Assembly: GCA_026545225.1 (NCBI GenBank) | Contig: CM048847.1 | Location: forward strand, 2,294,001 to 2,358,000 | Length of the DNA: 64,000 nucleotides | Source: Cornus controversa | Lineage: Eukaryota > Streptophyta > Magnoliopsida > Cornales > Cornaceae | Reading direction: 5' to 3' | Shown here: positions 27,001 through 38,100 of the stretch, piece after piece | How the letters are laid out: each line of letters begins with the position of its first letter | Position numbering within the stretch: the first letter of the stretch is position 1 | Made by a program: the position numbers and the translations under genes | The notes under the pieces: generated by a model | Seen by the model: the letters and a program-made list of their open reading frames with translations, nothing else | Told to the model about the DNA's origin: nothing | Databases searched by the model: none

Positions 27001-27714
27001 TTGTGGACAACATTCCTTACCTTCATTCTCCTTCCAAAATAGAGCACAATCATTTTTACATGCATGGATGGGAACATATCCGAGACCCAAATCACGTATC
27101 AAGCTTTTAGTCTCGTAATGGGACTTTGGCAATGTGTTGTCATCGGGAAGTATATCATCCTTTAGCACCTCGAGCAACATGTTAAAAGATTTGTTGGACC
27201 ATCGGTTTATAACCTTCAAATGAAACAACTTTAATATTGCTGACAATTTAGAGTTTTTTTTACAACCTGGCCACAATTCACATTGTGCATCATTTAACAA
27301 ACTATCAAAACTTTCTCCTCCCAAATCAGCTTGGGGTGAATCTTCTTCTTGTTCTGCATTAGTGAAATTTCCCATTCGTACGCTATCCAATAGCTCAAAT
27401 ACATTGTCTTCATTTCTATCTTCATTGTCGGCATTATTCCCACTAACATTAGGTTCGATATTAACATCACCATTGGTTTGACGGTCCTCCCCGTGCCATA
27501 TCCAATTAGTATACATCTTGTACATTCCATCCTTATATAGATGATTCTCAACCTCTTTAATTGGCCTATACACAGTATTTTTGCATTTACAACACGGACA
27601 TTTAGTTCTACCCATACTGTCTGTATGTCTTTTAGCTAACTGAATGAAGTCTCTTATGCCTTTATAATAAACTCGACTAGCCCTAGTATGATGATGAATC
27701 CAAGACTTGTCCAT
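24004..27714 (-). CDS. TNPD/TNP2-type CACTA transposase (4 exons, 1135 aa predicted)
   Basis: Predicted exons on the minus strand are 27714-25466, 25356-25048, 24944-24857 and 24765-24004. The three introns are 109, 103 and 91 bp, all GT-AG, with donors GTGTTG, GTAAGT and GTAAGT. The 3408-bp join is open from ATG to stop. Domains by recognition: an N-terminal transposase-associated domain (about 1-76, with CPCCKC at 39-44); the TNP2 core (about 215-570), including HACKNDCALFW, the zinc-ribbon-like CCPQCG (236-240), GLACDGFNPFGNMS (324-337) and DIMHIEKNICDN (549-560); a DUF4218-type region (about 690-850) crossing the first intron at MYPVER/FLHTLKLYVRNKARPEGS; and a DUF4216-type region (about 920-1010, RRVLLFKCDWF). 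The C-terminal tail is acidic. The protein would cleave at the CACTA ends in the nucleus. The start is supported by the family-typical MDKSWI opening. Just upstream, a T-run followed by an AG (minus strand, 27720-27719) suggests a spliced non-coding leader. Confidence 0.92.
25006..25025. repeat. (TG)n microsatellite inside a transposase intron
   Basis: Ten TG/GT dinucleotides in the second intron of the transposase gene (intron 24945-25047), next to a short AT run. Likely length-polymorphic, but outside the coding exons. Confidence 0.9.
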
Positions 27715-28415
27715 GTAGCTGGTTCAAAAAAAAAAATTAATTATGGATACAAGTCATTGAAAGTGCAATTCTAGATCTTATGATCAACTTTCTTAGAATT
27801 GCACAGGGTTAGTATAAGGTTTCTATACATGATTTCGAAGTCTTGCATTCAATTTTTGGATGCGTAATTGCGCACCAATAGTTCTTAAAAAGAAAAAGGC
27901 AAATTAAATATGAAAGATAGTGTTACCACCTTACCCCTCTTAACATATATTATTACTTCTCAATAGTTGTGTGCCATCATCTTGAGCTATATGGGGCAGG
28001 GGAATCTTTATTGTAGGTGAGGCAGGTACTCACTCCACATGACAAGTTGACAAACCATGACAAAAAAAGAGCCAATATCTTTTCTTATGATGTGAATCTA
28101 TTGGTATTGTAAACAATACACATATAAGAGAGAACTAAGAGGAAGTGGGGAACATACTGAGCGGACATCTAAACAGCAGCAAGCCAACGAAAAAGAATTC
28201 AATTATGCAGCATTCTTTGGCAGCACGAGTAGCACAGAGAATCCCCGCCAACAACAGTACTTCTAAGTTCCAACCTAATTATATTTCAACCTAGTTCATC
28301 CAAAATAAATCAGACCAATGTAGGGCAAATGCCATATCAAAACTGAGAAAAGAAGTCAGGTCACTGTAGGCACCGGTGATTCAAAGAGACCAGTACTAAA
28401 TGATTATAGATTGAC

Positions 28416-28485
28416 AAAAGAAGTACAATACTCTTAACAAGACTAGACAGAAAAGAAGTACAATACTCTTAACAAGGCTAGACAG
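28416..28485. repeat. 35-bp tandem duplication
   Basis: Two adjacent 35-bp copies starting AAAAGAAGTACAATACTC, differing at a single base (AAGACTAG against AAGGCTAG). The single mismatch indicates a recent duplication. No function is apparent. Confidence 0.9.
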
Positions 28486-28921
28486 GAAGAACAGAGTTGA
28501 CAAACATTTTTTCAGAAGATAGATTGAAGAAAGACTTCCAAGCATTAAACATCCTGAAAACTGAACTCCATGATCTGCATTGTAAATCAAAAACCAGCAT
28601 ATTTCCCCATTCAAATCAACTAGTTTGACATATTAGCCTTTTTTATGGTATATATTAGTCTACTATCTCTAGATGCATCCATAACATATTCCTTTATCAT
28701 TTATTGCTATGTTTTTATTTCAGTTGACTAGAATATAGAAGTGCAATTGAGAGACAAAAGATAACTATTCCAAGCAAAGGAGTGAGTGTGAGAGACATCC
28801 GAGAGGTGCACATGGACTTTATATGATGGTCTGGCATAGCCAAAGATATCAAAGACATAGAAATCCCAAAATAGATATAAAGAAAAAGGAAAAAAGCAAG
28901 AATAACTCTATCACTCACCTT

Positions 28922-28960
28922 TACTGTCAAGGAAGATGAGGTTTTTAAGGCCTCCTGTTC
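28922..28960 (-). other. Exon-like segment in the leader region (possible captured or non-coding exon)
   Basis: On the minus strand a segment translating as EALKTSSSLTVK is bordered by ...GAACAG on its 5' side and the strong donor-like GTGAGTGATAG on its 3' side. It could be a short exon of the element's leader or of a captured host gene. No family was recognised, and there is no independent evidence of expression. Confidence 0.25.
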
Positions 28961-29604
28961 ATAAATGTCCATGCAAAGAAAAAAATAAATAATTAGACAT
29001 AGAGTTGCAATCTTACAGAATATATACCATGACATTGTATTTGAAATAGATCAAAAGGTTCAAGGTTATTCATTTCTGATGTTTCAAAGCAGTTGCCATT
29101 TGCCAATTAAGAATCGTAGAACTAGTAAAAGGTTATGAAACTAAAGCTCATTCTGCAGCTTAGTCTACATCAATCTTAAAATACTATAATAGAACATATA
29201 GCATAAAATACCTTTGACTATTACTATAATAACCAACTTTAATTACAGAGGAAAAGCAAAGATAAACAAGTAAACTTATAAACATTCAGATTCACCAATT
29301 ATTAGTCCATAAAATCAAGTAATAACAAAGGTTAAAATGAAGAAAACAGAATATTAACAATAGTAACCATAAAGACCCAGTATTTTATGATGTAACAAAA
29401 TAATGGAAAGCTAATTTTTAGCTAAACTATCAACCAACTTTAGCATTTCTAAAGACCATTTACATCATTACAGTATTTCCATAAAGCATTTGCAGTATTT
29501 GCCACTATAATATAAATGCAAAAGAAAAAATAACAAACAAATAATAAATCAAAAAATGAATACAAAATAGAGAGAGAAAAATGTTTATATAGATATATAA
29601 GAAT

Positions 29605-29805
29605 CTGAAATTTTGAGAAATTAATAAGGTTGTGAGAAGGAATGGAATGAGTGAGAGACTGAGAAGCAGAGAATGAAGTTTTGTGTAGTTTGATGGGAAG
29701 AGGGAAAACCCTGGTATTGGACAAATAAAAGTGTAAAAGGGCATTGAAATTTTGATGTTGAGGTGAGTGAAGAAGACATGAGAGAGAATCCAACGAAGTA
29801 GACAT
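29605..29805 (-). other. Possible captured host-gene 5' fragment with transit-peptide-like sequence
   Basis: On the minus strand an ATG at 29805 opens a frame beginning MSTSLDSLSCLLHSPQHQNF. Over its first 67 residues or so it is rich in Ser, Leu, His and Pro with very few acidic residues, then runs into low-complexity hydrophobic sequence that is probably not coding. The composition resembles an organelle transit peptide. CACTA elements often carry host-gene fragments, so this is a candidate, but AT-rich leader DNA can produce such a frame by chance and no homologue was recognised. Confidence 0.22.
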
Positions 29806-29886
29806 TTAGAAGGATTGTGTTTGTAGAAGAGACATCTTGTTTTGGGTCGGCCATGGCTTTGGATAATCTGAGAGTCATTCAGAGAG

Positions 29887-29893
<7 letters not shown>

Positions 29894-29936
<43 letters not shown>
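29894..29936. repeat. (TA)n microsatellite
   Basis: A pure AT/TA run of 43 bases in the element's leader region. Likely length-variable and prone to assembly error. Confidence 0.95.
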
Positions 29937-29940
<4 letters not shown>

Positions 29941-30537
29941 AACAAATAATATTTTTCAGTCCGCACGAGGACAGCCAACCGAAAGTGCATTCACAAAGTA
30001 AAAAAATACGAGACCCATCATTATGTAGTTATTCATACCCAAAATCATGTACAATCAAATGCATAGTGTCATACAAAAATGCATATAAACAAGAAATACG
30101 AGTAAGGAGTACAAGAAAATATCTAATGATAAAACACAAGAGAAGCAAACCCAAAGGTATTTCATTGATTTCAAGCCCTATGAAGCACAAATTAGGGCTA
30201 TGTAAAAAAATATGTGTAAGGAGTACAAGAAACCCTCTGTTTCCGTTTTTCATAGATTAGCCTACAAATTAGGGCTTTGTTAATTTCAAGTCCTGTGTGT
30301 TTGTGAATAGAAAATAGGCGAGAGACGAACAAAGAGAAACAAACTCACCTGATGTTGACGGTGATGCGGTGCGATGAAGCTGATTATGGGTTTGGAATAA
30401 ATGGATCTTCAGGAATAGCTTGAAAGGCTTTTCGCTGTGGTCGTTCTTCACAGATTGAGAGAAGAAATTGAAAGAAGAAGTGATAATCAAGTGGGGTTGC
30501 AGAGACAAACGAGAGAAACGGCGTTGTTTAGGGTTGC

Positions 30538-30544
<7 letters not shown>

Positions 30545-30576
<32 letters not shown>
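30545..30576. repeat. (GA)n microsatellite, (CT)n on the coding strand
   Basis: About 16 GA dinucleotides. Read on the minus strand it is a CT tract, a feature often found in plant 5' leaders and core promoters, located close to the expected transcription start of the element. The regulatory role is speculative. Confidence 0.9.
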
Positions 30577-30579
<3 letters not shown>

Positions 30580-30714
30580 ACTCATGTGGGTTTGCAGAGA
30601 GAGGGGAAGATGAGAGATCGTGGGTTAATAAAATCAAAACGATGTCGTAGAATTATTTTAAGCCTCTGCATTTGTGACATCTGTCCATCTTGAAAAATGT
30701 AAAAAAATAAGAAT

Positions 30715-30922
30715 TAGGGATGAAACTTTTTCTGTCCCTAAAGTTGTAGTATCTGTCCCAAAATCTCCTCCCGCAAAATTTTTCCCTCGCAAATGTTCGC
30801 GGGTTCAGATTTTCGCACCAAAACCATTACAGCGCCTAATTTTTGGGTTATTTGGGACCACGTGAGATTTGGCGTCCCAAAAACATTACTTCCAGGGACG
30901 GTTATCCATCCGTCTCTAATTG
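30715..30922. repeat. Right subterminal motifs of the CACTA element
   Basis: Contains the same GTCCC/GGGAC core as the left array, in both orientations: CTGTCCCTAAAG and CTGTCCCAAAATC near 30740-30770, TTTGGGACC and CGTCCCAAAAAC near 30850-30885, and GGGACGG near 30895. The motifs are sparser and less regular than on the left, so the element ends are asymmetric. They are expected binding sites for the TNPA-like protein by family analogy. Confidence 0.75.
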
Positions 30923-30953
30923 TTCGTCCCTAATATTAAAATTTCTTGTAGTG
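30923..30953. repeat. Right terminal inverted repeat of the CACTA element
   Basis: Ends in TTCTTGTAGTG, the exact reverse complement of the first 11 bases of the left end, with an imperfect match continuing through TATTAG and GACGAA. This is the 5' end relative to both element genes. Confidence 0.92.
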
Positions 30954-30956
30954 TAT
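30954..30956. repeat. Right target site duplication (TAT)
   Basis: TAT directly follows the right CACTA terminus and matches the three bases before the left terminus. The satellite continues with TCTTCTGGACATCC exactly as in uninterrupted units. Confidence 0.95.
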
Positions 30957-31444
30957 TCTTCTGGACATCCAGATGGTCAATTCTAGCACAAAGCGCCATA
31001 CGATTGTCGTCATGCTTGATTATTGCAAGCAATTGTTCTTTCGACTCAGAACAACTCAAACAAACACGGATGAAAATCGGATTGACATGCTCGTCGTTTC
31101 CTTGGGACGCTTTGATGGTTTCATTTAGAAAAAAGCTGCGTACGATTAGTATTATGGCACGACTTCTCTTGGATTGCGGTTTTCAAATCAAAACAACTCA
31201 AATGAAACAAGTTTAAAATGGTTGGTAGCTTGCTAATTGTTTCCTTTAGATGTCCAAACGGTCGAACTTGGAACAAAGCACCATACGGTTGTGATGAAGA
31301 TCGGATTGACATGTTCGTCACTTCTTTTGGATGCTTTGATGGTCTAATTTGGAAAAAAGAAACTTACGATTCTGATTATGGCACGACTTCTCAAGGAATG
31401 GGTTTTTGAATTAGAACAACTGAAACTAAACTTGTTTAAAATCC

Positions 31445-32181
31445 TTGATAGCTTGGGAATTGTTTCTTTTACTTTTCCAGATGGTTGAAGTTGGCATAGA
31501 GCACCATACGGTTGTGATCATTCATGAGTGCAGCAAGGAATTACTCTTTTCGATTCAGGACATCCTGACGGTTGAATTTGGCATAAAGCAACGTATAATT
31601 CTAGGTATGGCACGATTTCACGTGGATTGGGACTTTTCGAATCAGGACAAGTCAAACGAAACAAGTTCAAAACCGTTGTTGTCATTCTATATTTTTTTGA
31701 ACATCCAGATGGTCAATTCTAGCACAAAGCGCCATACGGTTGTCGTCATGCCTGATTATTGCAAGCAATTGTTCTTTTCGACTCAGAACAACTCAAACAA
31801 ACATGGATGAAGATCGGATCGACATGCTCGTCGTTTCTTTGGACCGCTTTGATGGTTTCATTTAGAAAAAAGCAGCGTACGATTATGATTATGGCACGAC
31901 TTCTCTTGGAATGCGGTTTTCAAATCTAAATAACTCAAATGAAACAAGTTTAAAATGGTTGGTAGCTTGCTAATTGTTTCCTGTAGATGTCCAAACGGTC
32001 GAACTTGGAACAAAGCACCATACGGTTGTGATGAAGATCAGATTGACATGTTCGTCACTTCTTTTGGATGCTTTGATGGTCTAATTTGGAAAAAAGAAAC
32101 TTACGATTCTGATTGTGGCACGACTTCTCAAGGAATGGGTTTTTGAATCAGAATAACTCAAACTAAACTTGTTTAAAATCA
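31445..32181. repeat. Chimeric satellite unit next to the CACTA site
   Basis: The first complete unit right of the transposon begins like the second unit type of the six-unit repeat (GTGCAGCAAGGAATTAC). It switches within about 31545-31660 to the third unit type (CTCTTTTCGATTCAGGACATCCTGACGG, GCAACGTATAATTCTAGG, GATTGGGACTTTTC), then returns to the second type (TTGTTGTCATTCTATATTTTT). The internal switch and return suggest gene conversion or double exchange. A unique TTGATAGC replaces TCGATAGC at the unit start. Confidence 0.7.
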
Positions 32182-35100
32182 TCGATACCTTGGGAATTGT
32201 TTCTTTTACTTGTCCAGATGGTTGAAGTTGGCATAGAGCACCATACAGTTGTGATCATTCATGGGTGCAGCATGGAATTACTCTTTTTGATTCAGGACAT
32301 CCTGACGGTTGAATTTGGCATAAAGCAACGTATAATTCTAGGTATGGCACGATTTCACGTGGATTGGGACTTTTCGAATCAGGACAAGTCAAACGAAACA
32401 TGTTCAAAACCGTTCTTGTCATTCTCTATTCTTCTGGACATCCAGATTTTCAATTCTAGCACAAAGCGCCATATGGTTGTCGTCATGCCTGATTATTGCA
32501 AGCAATTGTTCTTTCGACTCCGAACAACTCAAACAAACACGGATGAAGATCGGATTGACATGCTCGTCGTTTCTTTGGGACGCTTTGATGGTTTCATTTA
32601 GAAAGAAGCAGCGTACGATTAGTATTATGGCACGACTTCTTTTGGAATGCGGTTTTCAAATCAAAACAACTCAAATGAAACAAGTTTAAAATGGTTGGTA
32701 GCTTGCTAATTGTTTCCTTTAGATGTCCAAACGGTCGAACTTGGAACAAAGCACCATACGGTTGTGATGAAGATCGGATTGACATGTTCTTCACTTCTTT
32801 TGGATGCTTTGATGGTCTAATTTGGAAAAAAGAAACTTACGATTCTGATTGTGGCACGACATCTCAAGGAATGGGTTTTTGAATCAGAACAACTCAAACT
32901 AAACTTGTTTAAAATCATCGATAGCTTGGGAATTGTTTCTTTTACTTGTCCAAATGGTTGAAGTTGGCATAGAGCACCATACGGTTGTGATCATTCATGG
33001 GTGCAGCACGGAATTACTCTTTTCGATTCAGGACATCCTGACGGTTGAATTTGGCATAAAGCAACGTATAATTCTAGGTATGGCACGATTTTACGTGGAT
33101 TAGACTTTTCGAATCATGACAAGTCAAACGAAACAACTTTGAAACCGTTCTTATCATTCTCTATTCTTCTGGACATCCAGATGGTCAATTCTAGCACAAA
33201 GCGCCATACGGTTGTCGTCATGCCTGATTATTGCAAGCAATTGTTCTTTTCGACTCAGAACAACTCAAACAAACATGGATGAAGATCGAATCGACATGCT
33301 CGTCGTTTCTTTGGGACGCTTTGATGGTTCCATTTAGAAAAAAGCGGCGTACGATTATGATTATGGCACGACTTCTCTTGGAATGCGGTTTTCAAATCAA
33401 AACAAGTCAAATGAAACAAGTTTAAAATGGTTGGTAGCTTGCTAATTGTTTCCTTTAGATGTCCAAACGGTCGAACTTGGAACAAAACACCATACGGTTG
33501 TGATGAAGATCGGATTGACATGTTCTTCACTTCTTTTGGATGCTTTGATGGTCTAATTTGGAAAAAAGAAACTTACGATTCTGATTGTGGCACGACATCT
33601 CAAGGAATGGGTTTTTGAATCAGAACAACTCAAACTAAACTTGTTTAAAATCATCGATAGCTTGGGAATTGTTTCTTTTACTTGTCCAAATGGTTGAAGT
33701 TGGCATAGAGCACCATACGGTTGTGATCATTCATGGGTGCAGCATGGAATTACTCTTTTCGATTCAAGACATCCTGACGGTTGAATTTGGCATAAAGCAA
33801 CCTATAATTCTAGGTATGGCATGATTTCACGTGGATTGGACTTTTCGAATCATGACAAGTCAAACGAAACAAGTTTGAAATCGTTCTTGTCATTCTCTAT
33901 TCTTCTGGACATCTAGATGGTCAATTCTAGCACAAAGATGCCATACAGCTGTCGTCATGCCTGATTATTGCAAGCAATTGTTCTTTCCGACTCAGAACAA
34001 CTCAAACAAACATGGATGAAGATCGGATTGACATGCTCGTCGTTTCTTTGGGACGCTTTGATGGTTTCATTTAGAAAAAAGCAGCGTAGGATTAGTATTA
34101 TGGCACGACTTCTCTTGGAATGCGGTTTTCGAATCAAAACAACTCAAATGAAACAAGTTTAAATTGGTTGGTAGCTTGCTAATTGTTTCCTTTAGATGTC
34201 CAAACAGTCGAACTTGGAACAAAGCACCATACGGTTGTGATGAAGATCGGATTGACATGTTCGTCACTTCTTTTGGATGCTTTGATGGTCTAATTTGGAA
34301 AAAAGAAACTTACGATTCTGATTATGGCACGACTTCTCAAGAAATGGGTTTTTGAATCAGAACAACTCAAACTAAACTTGTTTAAAATCCTCGATAGCTT
34401 GGGAATTGTTTCTTTTACTTTTCCAGATGGTTGAAGTTGGCATAGAGCACCATACGGTTGTGATCATTCATGAGTGCAGCAAGGAATTACTATTTTTGAT
34501 TCAGGACGTCCTGATGGTTGAATTTGGCCTAAAGCAATGTATAATTCTAAGTATGGCACGATTTCACGTGGATTGGACTTTTCAAATTATGACAAGTCAC
34601 ACGAAACAAGTTCGAAACCGTTCTTGTCATTCTCTATTCTTCTGGACATCCAGATGGTCAATTCTAGCACAAAGCGCCATACGATTGTCGTCATGCTTGA
34701 TTATTGCAAGCAATTGTTCTTTCGACTCAGAACAACTCAAATAAACACGGATGAAAATCGGATTGACATGCTCGTCGTTTCCTTGGGACGCTTTGATGGT
34801 TTCATTTAGAAAAAAGCTGCGTACGATTAGTATTATGGCACGACTTCTCTTGGATTGCGGTTTTCAAATCAAAACAACTCAAATGAAACAAGTTTAAAAT
34901 GGTTGGTAGCTTGCTAATTGTTTCCTTTAGATGTCCAAACGGTCGAACTTGGAACAAAGCATCATACGGTTGTGATGAAGATCGGATTGACATGTTCGTC
35001 ACTTCTTTTGGATGCTTTGATGGTCTAATTTGGAAAAAAGAAACTTACGATTCTGATTATGGCACGACTTCTCAAGGAATGGGTTTTTGAATTAGAACAA

Positions 35101-38100
35101 CTCAAACTAAACTTGTTTAAAATCCTCGATAGCTTGGGAATTGTTTCTTTTACTTTTCCAGATGGTTGAAGTTGGCATAGAGCACCATACGGTTGTGATC
35201 ATTCATGAGTGCAGCAAGGAATTACTATTTTTGATTCAGGACGTTCTGATGGTTGAATTTGGCATAAAGCAATGTATAATTCTAAGTATGGCACGATTTC
35301 ACGTGGATTGGACTTTTCGAATCAGGACAAGTCAAACGAAACAAGTTCAAAACCGTTGTTGTCATTCTATATTTTTTTGAACATCCAGATGGTCAATTCT
35401 AGCACAAAGCGCCATACGGTTGTCGTCATGCCTGATTATTGCAAGCAATTATTCTTTTCGACTGAGAGCAACTCAAACAAACATGGATGAAGATCGGATC
35501 GACATGCTCGTCGTTTCTTTGGGACGCTTTGATGGTTTCATTTAGAAAAAAGCAGCGTACGATTAGTATTATGGCACGACTTCTCTTGGAATGCGATTTT
35601 TGAATCAAAACAACTCAAATGAAACAAGTTTAAAATGGTCGGTAGCTTGCTAATTGTTTCCTTTAGATGTCCAAACGGTCGAATTTGGAACAAAGCACCA
35701 TACGGTTGTGATGAAGATCGGATTGACATGTTCGTCACTTCTTTTGGATGCTTTGATGGTCTAATTTGGAAAAAAGAAACTTACGATTCTGATTATGGCA
35801 CGACTTCTCAAGGAATGGGTTTTTGAATCAGAACAAATCAAACTAAACTTGTTTAAAATCATCGATAGCTTGGGAATTGTTTCTTTTACTTGTCCAGATG
35901 GTTGAAGTTGGCATAGAGCACCATACGGTTGTGATCATTCATGGGTGCAGCATGGAATTACTCTTTTCGAATCAGGACATCTTGACGGTTGAATTTGGCA
36001 TAAAGCAACGTATAATTCTAGGTATGGCACGATTTCACGTGGATTGGGACTTTTCGAATCAGGACAAGTCAAACGAAACATGTTCGAAACCGTTCTTGTC
36101 ATTCTATATTTTTCTGAACATCCAGATGGTCAATTCTAGCACAAAGCGCCATACGGTTGTCGTCATGCCTGATTATTGCAAGCAATTGTTCTTTTCGACT
36201 TAGAACAACTCAAACAAACATGGATGAAGATCGGATCGACATGCTCGTCGTTTCTTTGGGACGCTTTGATGGTTTCATATAGAAAAAAGCAGCGTACGAT
36301 TATGATTATGGCACGACTTCTCTTGGAATGCAGTTTTCGAATCAAAACAACTCAAATGAAACAAGTTTAAAATGGTTGGTAGCTTGCTAATTGTTTCCTT
36401 TAGATGTCCAAACGGTCGAACTTGGAACAAAGCACCATACGGTTGTGATGAAGATCGGATTGACATGTTCGTCACTTCTTTTGGATGCTTTGATGGTCTA
36501 ATTTGGAAAAAAGTAACTTACGATTCTGATTGTGGCACGACTTCTCAAGGAATGGGTTTTTGAATCAGAACAACTCAAACTAAACTTGTTTAAAATCATA
36601 GATAGCTTGGGAATTGTTTCTTTTACTTGTCCAGATGGTTGAAGTTGGCATAGAGCACCATACGGTTGTGATCATTCATGGGTGCAGCATGGAATTACTC
36701 TTTTCGAATCAGGACATCTTGACGGTTGAATTTGGCATAAAGCAACGTATAATTCTAGGTATGGCACGATTTCACGTGGATTGGGACTTTTCGAATCAGG
36801 ACAAGTCAAACGAAACATGTTCGAAACCGTTCTTGTCATTCTCTATTCTTCTGGACAAGCAGATTTTCAATTCTAGCACAAAGCGCCATACGATTGTCGT
36901 CATGCCTGATTATTGCAAGCAATTGTTCTTTCGACTCCGAACAACTCAAACAAACACGGATGAAGATCGGATTGACATGCTCGTCGTTTCTTTGGGACGC
37001 TTTGATGGTTTCATTTAGAAAAAAGTAGCGTACGATTAGTATTATGGCACCACTTCTCTTGGAATGCGGTTTTCAAATCAAAACAACTCAAATGAAACAA
37101 GTTTAAAATGGTTGGTAGCTTGCTAATTGTTTCCTTTAGATGTCCAAACGGTCGAACTTGGAACAAAGCACCATACGGTTGTGATGAAGATCGGATTGAC
37201 ATGTTCGTCACTTCTTTTGGATGCTTTGATGGTCTAATTTGGAAAAAAGAAACTTACGATTCTGATTATGGCACGACTTCTCAAGGAATGGGTTTTTGAA
37301 TTAGAACAACTCAAACTAAACTTGTTTAAAATCCTCGATAGCTTGGGAATTGTTTCTTTTACTTTTCCAGATGGTTGAAGTTGGCATAGAGCACCATACG
37401 GTTGTGATCATTCATGAGTGCAGCAAGGAATTACTATTTTTGATTCAGGACGTCCTGATGGTTGAATTTCGCATAAAGCAATGTATAATTCTAAGTATGG
37501 CACGATTCCACGTGGATTGGACTTTTCGAATCAGGACAAGTCAAACGAAACAAGTTCAAAACTGTTGTTGTCATTCTATATTTTTCTGAACATCCAGATG
37601 GTCAATTCTAGCACAAAGCGCCATACGGTTGTCGTCATGCCTGATTATTGCAAGCAATTGTTCTTTTCGACTCAGAACAACTCAAACAAACATGGATGAA
37701 GATCGGATCGACATGCTCGTCGTTTCTTTGGACCGCTTTGATGGTTTCATTTAGAAAAAAGCAGCGTACGATTATGATTATGGCACGACTTCTCTTGGAA
37801 TGCGGTTTTCAAATCTAAATAACTCAAATGAAACAAGTTTAAAATGGTTGGTAGCTTGCTAATTGTTTCCTGTAGATGTCCAAACGGTCGAACTTGGAAC
37901 AAAGCACCATACGGTTGTGATGAAGATCAGATTGACATGTTCGTCACTTCTTTTGGATGCTTTGATGGTCTAATTTGGAAAAAAGAAACTTACGATTCTG
38001 ATTGTGGCACGACTTCTCAAGGAATGGGTTTTTGAATCAGAATAACTCAAACTAAACTTGTTTAAAATCATCGATACCTTGGGAATTGTTTCTTTTACTT

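Larger units (their letters stand above)
27715..30714. promoter_or_regulatory. 5' leader and promoter-side region of the CACTA element
   Basis: About 3 kb separates the transposase start from the right subterminal motifs. In the En/Spm layout this end carries the promoter, a non-coding first exon and a large first intron, which fits the acceptor-like T-run just upstream of the transposase start. No TATA box or transcription start is claimed. The region holds a (CT)n tract on the coding strand near 30545-30576, a (TA)n tract at 29894-29936, a 35-bp tandem duplication at 28416-28485, and exon-like pieces described separately. The several open frames here are low-complexity or Ser/Leu/Phe-rich and were not accepted as element genes. 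Confidence 0.45.
19378..30953 (-). mobile_element. CACTA (En/Spm) DNA transposon, apparently complete, 11,576 bp
   Basis: The element starts with CACTACAAGAA and ends with the reverse complement TTCTTGTAGTG, flanked by a TAT target duplication. It carries the standard CACTA parts. These are imperfect terminal inverted repeats of about 30 bp, clustered subterminal GTCCCAAA/TTTGGGAC motifs at both ends, a spliced TNPD/TNP2-type transposase gene and a spliced TNPA-like gene, both on the minus strand. The order from the element's 5' end (right side) is leader, transposase, then TNPA-like gene, matching the layout of maize En/Spm. Deleting the element plus one TAT restores a satellite unit with normal 735-bp spacing. 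Neither predicted coding sequence shows an internal stop after splicing, so the element may be autonomous. It is a single copy in this window and is not shared by neighbouring higher-order repeat copies, so it inserted after they formed, or exchange has not spread it. Confidence 0.96.

Noticed and set aside
29817-30260. Plus-strand 147-codon frame containing a Tyr-Ile run
   Set aside because: The run is a translation of the (TA)n microsatellite. The frame opposes the element's transcription and has no recognisable domain.
30269-30637. Minus-strand 122-codon frame near the right end of the element
   Set aside because: It is dominated by a Ser-Leu run encoded by the (CT)n microsatellite and by leader-like sequence; no domain was recognised.
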